The notes under the pieces were generated by a model. The model was not told the DNA's origin. It worked only from the letters and a program-made list of their open reading frames with translations, and did no database searches. Below, piece after piece: positions 58,763 through 64,000 of a stretch of 64,000 bases of DNA; position 1 is the stretch's first letter, and each line of letters opens with the position of its first letter. This DNA comes from Methylovirgula sp. GTDB taxonomy: Bacteria; Pseudomonadota; Alphaproteobacteria; Rhizobiales; Beijerinckiaceae. A program made the translations under genes and the position numbers. The stretch lies in the NCBI RefSeq assembly GCF_037200945.1, contig NZ_JBBCGP010000001.1, positions 2,354,501 to 2,418,500 of the forward strand. Direction: 5' to 3'.

Positions 58763-58965
58763 TTATGGATCGGGATCAGATCGTTGATCATGTCAGGCGG
58801 GACGTTGTTGGTCAGATCTTGGATCGCAAAATCCCGAGCGTTCGACGGCGCCGCGCTCAGGTTTCCTCTGATGGTCGCGACGCCGCCCTGAGCAAGATCG
58901 GCGTTGGTGATGCTGTTAGTAAGGCCGGCAAGACCTGATCGACGGCTGCGACCGGTGCGGGATGC
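58714..58965 (-). pseudogene. C-terminal remnant of an unidentified protein
   Basis: A stop-to-stop frame of 83 codons without an ATG near its beginning, but with natural-looking composition ('NSITNADLAQGGVATIRGNL', 'FAIQDLTNNVPPDMINDLIP'). It overlaps the truncated fucosyltransferase frame, so at least one of the two is a relic. I do not recognise the family. Confidence 0.35.
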
Positions 58966-59152
58966 CTAGACCATCGATACACGCGATCTACATGCGCGGT
59001 GCTCGTATTGGATTCCATATCGCCAATTGTTGCTGGCTGCGGGGGCTACAAATTCAGCTTTCCGCCCGGAACAGCGAGCGCCGTTATCGACTGGGATGGA
59101 TAATCACACACCCTTGGCGCGCCAACGCGCAAGTGGCCCGCACGGTCTGGGA

Positions 59153-60172
59153 TCAGGTGGTCTCATTCGAGAAGGCGGCCGGTTCGGCGACGAGACCGCC
59201 AGCTTCCGCGATGAGTTCGAAGGAGCGCAGCCGCATGGCGTGATCATAGACATCAGAGACGATCATGATCTCGTCAGCGCCGGTCTCGGCGCTGAGCGCG
59301 GTGATGCCTGAACGCACCGTATCTGGCGAGCCGATAATCGAACGGGCCAGCATCTTCGTCGCCTGTGCTTTTTCCAAAGGCGACCAATAAGTCTCGATGT
59401 CGTCGATCGGCGGTTGGCTCAGGCCGCGCGCACCGCGAAAGATGTTGGTGAAGGACATCTGCTGCGTCGTGGCCAGCCTGCATGCCGCCGCGTCACTTTC
59501 CGCGGCGATGATGTTGACGCCGACCATCGCGTAAGGACGGTCGAGTTGTTCGGAGGGTTTGAAACGGCTGCGGTAGATTTCCAGCGCCGGTATCAGCAAT
59601 TCGGGCGCGAAGTGCGAGGCGAAGGCATAGGGCAGGCCTAGTTCCGCTGCGAGCATCGCACCGAAATGGCTCGATCCGAGAATCCACAAGGGCACCTCGG
59701 TTCCCGCCGCCGGCACGGCCACGATCCGCTGATTCGGGCCTGCAGGCGCGAAGTAAGCTTGCAATTCAAGCACGTCCTGAGGGAAGTTATCGGCCGCTTC
59801 AGGCGAGCGGCGCAGCGCCCGCAAGGTCAGCTGGTCGGTGCCTGGGGCGCGGCCGAGACCCAGATCGATACGGTCCGGAAACAAGCGCGCTAAGGTTCCG
59901 AACTGTTCCGCGATGACATAGGGCGCGTGGTTGGGGAGCATGATGCCGCCGGCGCCGACCCGGATCGTGTTTGTCCCCGCAGCGATATGGGCGATCACGA
60001 TCGATGTCGCGGCGCTGGCAATACCGGCCATATTGTGATGTTCCGCCACCCAGATGCGGCGATAACCCCATTTTTCAGCATGCACCGCAAGATCGCGGGC
60101 GTTGTCGAGCGCGCCGCGCGCATCGGTGTCCTCCGTGACGCGGACGAGATCGAGGATGGACAGGGCCGTCAT
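59153..60172 (-). CDS. LLM-class flavin-dependent oxidoreductase (luciferase-like, MsnO8-type)
   Basis: The ATG at 60172 gives 339 residues ('MTALSILDLVRVTEDTDARG'). Family motifs are 'EKWGYRRIWVAEHHNMAGIA' near residue 35, 'RVGAGGIMLPNHAPYVIAEQ', 'RIDLGLGRAPGTD' and the C-terminal 'GADEIMIVSDVYDHAMRLRS'. These enzymes use reduced FMN or F420-like cofactors and oxygen on alkanes, sulphur compounds or unknown substrates. The 3' end is duplicated at 56643-56764. Confidence 0.88.
   Translation of the reverse strand: MTALSILDLVRVTEDTDARGALDNARDLAVHAEKWGYRRIWVAEHHNMAGIASAATSIVIAHIAAGTNTIRVGAGGIMLPNHAPYVIAEQFGTLARLFPDRIDLGLGRAPGTDQLTLRALRRSPEAADNFPQDVLELQAYFAPAGPNQRIVAVPAAGTEVPLWILGSSHFGAMLAAELGLPYAFASHFAPELLIPALEIYRSRFKPSEQLDRPYAMVGVNIIAAESDAAACRLATTQQMSFTNIFRGARGLSQPPIDDIETYWSPLEKAQATKMLARSIIGSPDTVRSGITALSAETGADEIMIVSDVYDHAMRLRSFELIAEAGGLVAEPAAFSNETT
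59196..59310. repeat. Direct repeat copy B (within the monooxygenase gene)
   Basis: The intact counterpart of the 56650-56764 repeat, inside the 3' part of the luciferase-like gene. Confidence 0.8.
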
Positions 60173-60454
60173 TGTTGCTCCGGGATGGACGTTGATGGCG
60201 AGCCGCAACGATGCTGATCGCGCCGCCGCGGCATCACCGCTCGCGTGCGACGCGACGTTCTCGCTTGCCTCTATTTCGTGAGCCGTCCGGACAAGCGCAA
60301 TGGCGGGCGTAAATGAGGCGCTGCGCCGATAGTCGCAGCGGTCATGCTCTGGCGAGGCTTATAGGCTTGCAGCAATGCCAGTGGGGCCTTCAAGGCGTGG
60401 CGTGCGCGCGAGGTTGCCTGCGGACCGCGCGGGCGTCGAGCCGTAAGTGAAAGC

Positions 60455-62275
60455 TCAGAACTCTTCCCAATCGGAGCTGACAGTGCCGCCGCCCACGACT
60501 GCTTTCAGCGAGCCGCGACCCGCTTGTTTTGCCGGCCGCGCGTTACTGACGCGCGCCATCTTTTCGGGCTGCCTGACGGGCGCTGTGCTCTTGCGCGGTT
60601 CATAGGGTACAGGGGCGTTCTCTTTGCCGGTCTCAATGCGGAATTGGGCAATGAGCGCCTCAACTTGTGCGGTATCTTCCGCGAGCGCGTGGCTTGCGGC
60701 CGTTGTTTCTTCGACCATCGCCGCATTTTGCTGCGTCACACGATCCATGTCGTTTACGGCCGTGTTGACTTGCTGCAAGCCGGCGGATTGTTCCTGCGCG
60801 CCTGAGGCGATATTGCCGATGATGCCGTTGATGTCGACGACCTGAGCCAGAATTCTCTCCAGCGACTTTCCCGTTTCGGCCACGAGGGCGACGCCATTTT
60901 CTACCTCAGCGCTCGAACTGGAAATAAGGCTCTTGATTTCCTTGGCGGCTTCCGCCGAACGTTGGGCGAGCGCGCGCACCTCGGATGCGACAACCGCAAA
61001 ACCGCGACCGGCATCGCCCGCGCGTGCGGCTTCGACGCCAGCATTCAGCGCAAGAAGGTTGGTCTGGAATGCGATTTCGTCGATGACACCGATGATCTGG
61101 CTGATCTGCTGGGCTGATTTTGCAATGGCGTTCATCGCCTCGACGGCCTGGCGAACGACAATCGTACCCTTCTTCGCATCGTCGTCGGCCTCGGCCGCAA
61201 CCTGACGCGCGTGGATCGCCTCAGTGGCCGATTTCTTGACGACAGCCGTGATCTCGTCGAGCGCGGCGGCGGTTTCCTCCAGGCTTGCGGCCTGGCGTTC
61301 CGTGCGCTGCGAAAGGTCATCCGACGCGGTCGTGATCGAGCGCGTGCCGGAACTTATCGAATCAGTCCCACGCGCGATCTGGACTAGCGCATTTCTGAGG
61401 TTTTCGACCGAGCGATTGAAATCCAAGCGCAGATTTTCGAACGATGGATTAAATTCGCGAGCGATCTCGTAAGTCAGGTCTTGGTCAGCGAGCCGGGCGA
61501 GGCCCGCGCCGATTTCCTTGACCGCGACGACGCGCTCGGTCACGTCGGTCGCAAATTTCACGACCTTCACGACGCGATTGTTCATGTCGAAAATCGGATT
61601 GTAGGACGCTTGAATCCAAACTTCCTTCTTACCCTTGCCGATGCGCTTGAATTCTGCCGCGATGAACTCGCCCGACTGGAGCCGCCGCCAGAAATCGCGA
61701 TATTCCGCCGATTGCGCGTACTCGGCATCGACAAATATACGGTGATGTTTGCCCTGGATTTCTTCCAGAGTGTAGCCAAGAGTCGTGAGGAAATTTTGGT
61801 TCGCTGTGATGATCTCGCCATCGGTTGTAAATTCGATGACGCCCTGCGCGCGCGAGATGGCATTTAATTTGCCGGCAAATTCCGCGTTCTTGAGCTTTTC
61901 CGCGGTAATATCCGTGGCGACTTTGACGACCTTGGTGACTGTTCCGCGGCGATCGACGACCGGATTATAAGAGGCCTGTATCCAGACTTCTTTGCCGCCT
62001 TTTCCAATGCGCTTGTACTCCGCGACATCGAATTTTCCACTCGCGAGCTTTTTCCAGAAATCGCGATAGGCCTGACTTTGCGAAAAAGCCGGATCGACGA
62101 ACATGCTGTGATGGCGGGCTTGAATTTCCGCGAGAGTGTAGCCCAAGAGATCGCAGAAGTTTTGGTTGGCGGTGAGAACTTTTCCATCGGGGTCAAATTC
62201 GATGATTGCCAGCGACCGGCTGAGAGCCTCAAGCACACCCTTGCGATCTGAAGTGTCGATTTCGAATCCGAGCAT
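60455..62275 (-). CDS. Soluble methyl-accepting chemotaxis protein with two PAS domains
   Basis: A 606-residue receptor without membrane segments. PAS domain 1 (about residues 15-125; 'AIIEFDPDGKVLTANQNFCD') and PAS domain 2 (about 135-250; 'GVIEFTTDGEIITANQNFLT') are near-duplicates, each followed by a PAC segment. A HAMP-like linker and the signalling domain follow with the hairpin 'VVASEVRALAQRSAEAAKEI'. The protein ends in 'DWEEF', an NWETF-like pentapeptide that can tether CheR/CheB. It probably senses redox or a cytoplasmic ligand through PAS-bound cofactor and feeds the chemotaxis kinase. Confidence 0.93.
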   Translation of the reverse strand: MLGFEIDTSDRKGVLEALSRSLAIIEFDPDGKVLTANQNFCDLLGYTLAEIQARHHSMFVDPAFSQSQAYRDFWKKLASGKFDVAEYKRIGKGGKEVWIQASYNPVVDRRGTVTKVVKVATDITAEKLKNAEFAGKLNAISRAQGVIEFTTDGEIITANQNFLTTLGYTLEEIQGKHHRIFVDAEYAQSAEYRDFWRRLQSGEFIAAEFKRIGKGKKEVWIQASYNPIFDMNNRVVKVVKFATDVTERVVAVKEIGAGLARLADQDLTYEIAREFNPSFENLRLDFNRSVENLRNALVQIARGTDSISSGTRSITTASDDLSQRTERQAASLEETAAALDEITAVVKKSATEAIHARQVAAEADDDAKKGTIVVRQAVEAMNAIAKSAQQISQIIGVIDEIAFQTNLLALNAGVEAARAGDAGRGFAVVASEVRALAQRSAEAAKEIKSLISSSSAEVENGVALVAETGKSLERILAQVVDINGIIGNIASGAQEQSAGLQQVNTAVNDMDRVTQQNAAMVEETTAASHALAEDTAQVEALIAQFRIETGKENAPVPYEPRKSTAPVRQPEKMARVSNARPAKQAGRGSLKAVVGGGTVSSDWEEF

Positions 62276-62508
62276 CGTGTGTCCTTCGATATTCAGATGC
62301 TCGAAAACCCTATAATTCGGTGGATTATAGAAATCGGCATCAAAATTCTTTTGGCGCTACGGTGTGAGGCGCTGAAGCCCTCACCACCAATCCAATTGTC
62401 GTGAGAATAGGGTGAGTTATATTTAAACAAGGTTTACGGCCACGCCTCAGTTCAAAACTTTTCTCGTTCGCCGGTCGGATTCAAGCGGCAAACCCTTTAG
62501 AGACGTCT

Positions 62509-62799
62509 TCAGCGGGCTTCCTCTTTGAGGCTTCCGGGATGTCGGCAAAGTGCCGTTACATCGATTGTCATAAATGGCCGGAGGGGGAGGGATTCCAGAA
62601 TTTCATGCAGTTCCAGAGGCGTCTCGACGCTGAAGATGCTTATGTTCGCGCGTTGTCCAGCGACGCGCCAAAGGTGCAGCCATTTTCCCTGGCGCTGAAG
62701 CTCGGCGGCGCGCTCGTGTTCGCGCCGGCCCAGTTCATCCAATCTGTCTTTATCGAAGTCCAGCGGGACCTTCACACTCATCGCCACATGAAACAGCAT
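62509..62799 (-). CDS. Muconolactone delta-isomerase family protein
   Basis: The ATG at 62799 gives the usual family start 'MLFHVAMSVKVPLDFDKDRL'; an upstream ATG at 62811 adds four residues. The 96-residue product has 'GKWLHLWRVAGQRANISIFS' and 'LELHEILESLPLRPFMTIDV', matching CatC in length and pattern. CatC converts muconolactone to enol-lactone in the ortho-cleavage pathway. None of the other cat genes is nearby, so either it acts with genes elsewhere or it is a stand-alone relative. Confidence 0.78.
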   Translation of the reverse strand: MLFHVAMSVKVPLDFDKDRLDELGRREHERAAELQRQGKWLHLWRVAGQRANISIFSVETPLELHEILESLPLRPFMTIDVTALCRHPGSLKEEAR

Positions 62800-62841
62800 C
62801 GAAATCTCCATCGTCCTGAGCGTTTTCGATCGGAAGCGCGT

Positions 62842-63531
62842 TTATTTCACTGCGACGGGGCTCACCCCTGTCATCGTATGAAGCAGCGTGAGGGCGTATT
62901 CGGATGCTGATTGCTGATTCTGCCCGGTGACCAGCTTGCCATCCTTTACGACATAGGGATCGTTGGCGCCGACGCGCGAATATATCGATCCGACGTCTTC
63001 GAGGACGGTCTGCGGATAATGCGGGATAAGAAAGCCGCTGCCGAAAATACGCTGCAAATCAAGATCGCCTTCGAGCGTGTATCCAGTCGTCCGCCGGCCG
63101 CGGATGCGCGCTGGGATGTTGCCGAGCGCAATCGCACCGTGGCAAATGGCGCCGACAACTTTGTCCTTGCTCCAAAAGTGCTCAAGAACCGCCGCCACAT
63201 CTTCGTTCGGGTAGAGATCGAACGTCGCACCACGGCCGCCGGCCACGTGAACGGCATCATAGGCATCGAGATCGACATCTTTTAGTTTCAAGGTTTCATC
63301 GAGCTTGGCGACGAGTGTCTTGTCCGACAGAAAACCTTTACTGACGAGGTCTTCCGACTCCATGGAGTGCTCGAAATAGGGGTCGCTGTAGGGATCATAA
63401 ACAACTTTGCCGCCAGCGGGACTCGCAAAGTCGACTTCGACGCCGCGCTCCGTCAGATGCCAATAAGGATGGGTGACCTCCGACAGCCAGAAAGCAGTGT
63501 CAGAGCTGGAAATGATAAACAGAACTTTCAT
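62842..63531 (-). CDS. DJ-1/PfpI family protein (Hsp31-like, type 1 glutamine amidotransferase-like)
   Basis: A 229-residue protein with the nucleophile elbow 'VVGAICHGAIALGNIP' (Cys near residue 137), the preceding 'VHVAGGRGATFDLYPNEDV', and an N-terminal Glu in 'WLSEVTHPYWHL'. This is the layout of Hsp31/glyoxalase III-like members, which handle methylglyoxal or act as chaperones. It starts about 43 bases upstream of the muconolactone-isomerase-like gene on the same strand, so they may be co-transcribed. Confidence 0.87.
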   Translation of the reverse strand: MKVLFIISSSDTAFWLSEVTHPYWHLTERGVEVDFASPAGGKVVYDPYSDPYFEHSMESEDLVSKGFLSDKTLVAKLDETLKLKDVDLDAYDAVHVAGGRGATFDLYPNEDVAAVLEHFWSKDKVVGAICHGAIALGNIPARIRGRRTTGYTLEGDLDLQRIFGSGFLIPHYPQTVLEDVGSIYSRVGANDPYVVKDGKLVTGQNQQSASEYALTLLHTMTGVSPVAVK

Positions 63532-63815
63532 GGTGGGCTCCCGTTTTCCGTTCCGCGCGATGCTTGAATGTCATGCTCCGGCGGCTGAACTTGCGAGAAG
63601 CTAGCCAGCGGAAAGAGCGCCCGCCATTAGATCAGAGGCTGGAAAGCGCTATACCTTTGGGTGGGGAAGCCGGAGCGGCGGCACTATACGAAGGTATGGG
63701 GCGAACAAACCGGTGTTCAATTGTTCCTTCGCTGGGCTGGTTCTTCTTATCGTGGTGCAGTGCTGAGAGGTGCATTGCGCCGCCGCCATATGCACGCCGG
63801 AACGGGGAAACGAGG

Positions 63816-64000
63816 ATGCTGCAGCGATCTAACCTTGTTGCCGCCGAAGATCGCGGTCGATATGTTCCAGGTATGGCGCAACCGGGATTGGTTCATATCA
63901 TCGACGACGATGACGGGGTACGGGCTGCTCTGGCAAGCCTTATCCGCTCTGTCGGCAACGATGCGCGGCTCTACAGTTCCGCGGCGGAATTCCTCACCAG
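63816..64000 (+). CDS. Response regulator, N-terminal part (cut by window end)
   Basis: The frame opens at an ATG at 63816 (a second ATG at 63873 is an alternative start) and runs off the window edge. After ~20 variable residues it shows a receiver domain start: 'GLVHIIDDDDGVRAALASLI', with the acidic cluster that binds magnesium, then 'DARLYSSAAEFLT'. This matches FixJ-type receivers. The output domain is beyond the window. GAGG precedes the first ATG closely. Confidence 0.75.
   Translation, partial: MLQRSNLVAAEDRGRYVPGMAQPGLVHIIDDDDGVRAALASLIRSVGNDARLYSSAAEFLT

Overview
The window reads as chromosomal DNA of a GC-rich, motile alphaproteobacterium of the order Hyphomicrobiales (Rhizobiales). 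Pointers are the FlaF/FlbT flagellar regulators next to a short FlgD, the ddl-ftsQ-ftsA-ftsZ order with the alphaproteobacterial FtsZ tail, a DUF2948 gene beside murA, and the Omp25/RopB-type porin. The overall flavour suggests Beijerinckiaceae or a near relative, but this is an inference from gene content, not a database match.

Layout. 1-8.0 kb: the distal part of a flagellar operon (flgL partial, flaF, flbT, flgD, fliQ, flhA, fliR, then small coiled-coil, rod-binding, FlgN-like and membrane proteins of less certain role). 8.0-9.5 kb: a PilZ protein and a divergent molybdate-binding protein, with a palindrome between them. 9.5-28.1 kb: housekeeping genes for division and envelope (ddl, ftsQ, ftsA, ftsZ, bamD, murA), DNA repair and recombination (recN, ligA, recJ), a porin, a peptidase, a methyltransferase and a His-rich mini-protein. 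28.1-30.4 kb: a tRNA-Glu, an IS630-type insertion sequence with recognisable ends and TA flanks, and degraded DNA.

30.4-41.2 kb is the most interesting part: a catabolic cluster on both strands whose transcription units share a near-palindromic operator, TTGTCAGACAA, which fits the FadR-type GntR consensus; a GntR gene sits inside it. It encodes an MFS importer, a Rieske oxygenase with a small recombinase-like HTH partner, an SDR dehydrogenase, a pentapeptide-repeat protein, an FprA-like reductase followed by a flavodoxin (no ferredoxin gene is visible), a DapA-family lyase, an ornithine-cyclodeaminase-family enzyme, a cysteine-less CMD-family protein and a two-subunit LigA/LigB extradiol dioxygenase. 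Together these suggest uptake, oxygenation, dehydrogenation and ring cleavage of an aromatic compound that I cannot identify. 41.4-52.2 kb holds a second cluster with its own GntR regulator and TGTATACA sites: an isochorismatase-family hydrolase, a complete branched-chain-type ABC importer, an aldehyde dehydrogenase, an ACMSD-family amidohydrolase, a PuuE-like deacetylase-fold hydrolase and an asparaginase-family enzyme. It looks like a pathway for a nitrogen-containing (amide, imide or amino-aromatic) compound.

52.5-64 kb: a sensor kinase, several tiny membrane or secreted His/Gly-rich proteins around a Crp/Fnr-type regulator, a patch of transferred glycosyltransferase DNA bracketed by two copies of the 3' end of a luciferase-like monooxygenase gene, a soluble double-PAS chemoreceptor, a muconolactone-isomerase-like protein, a DJ-1/PfpI-family protein and the start of a response regulator cut by the window edge. 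No CRISPR array, rRNA or phage module was seen.
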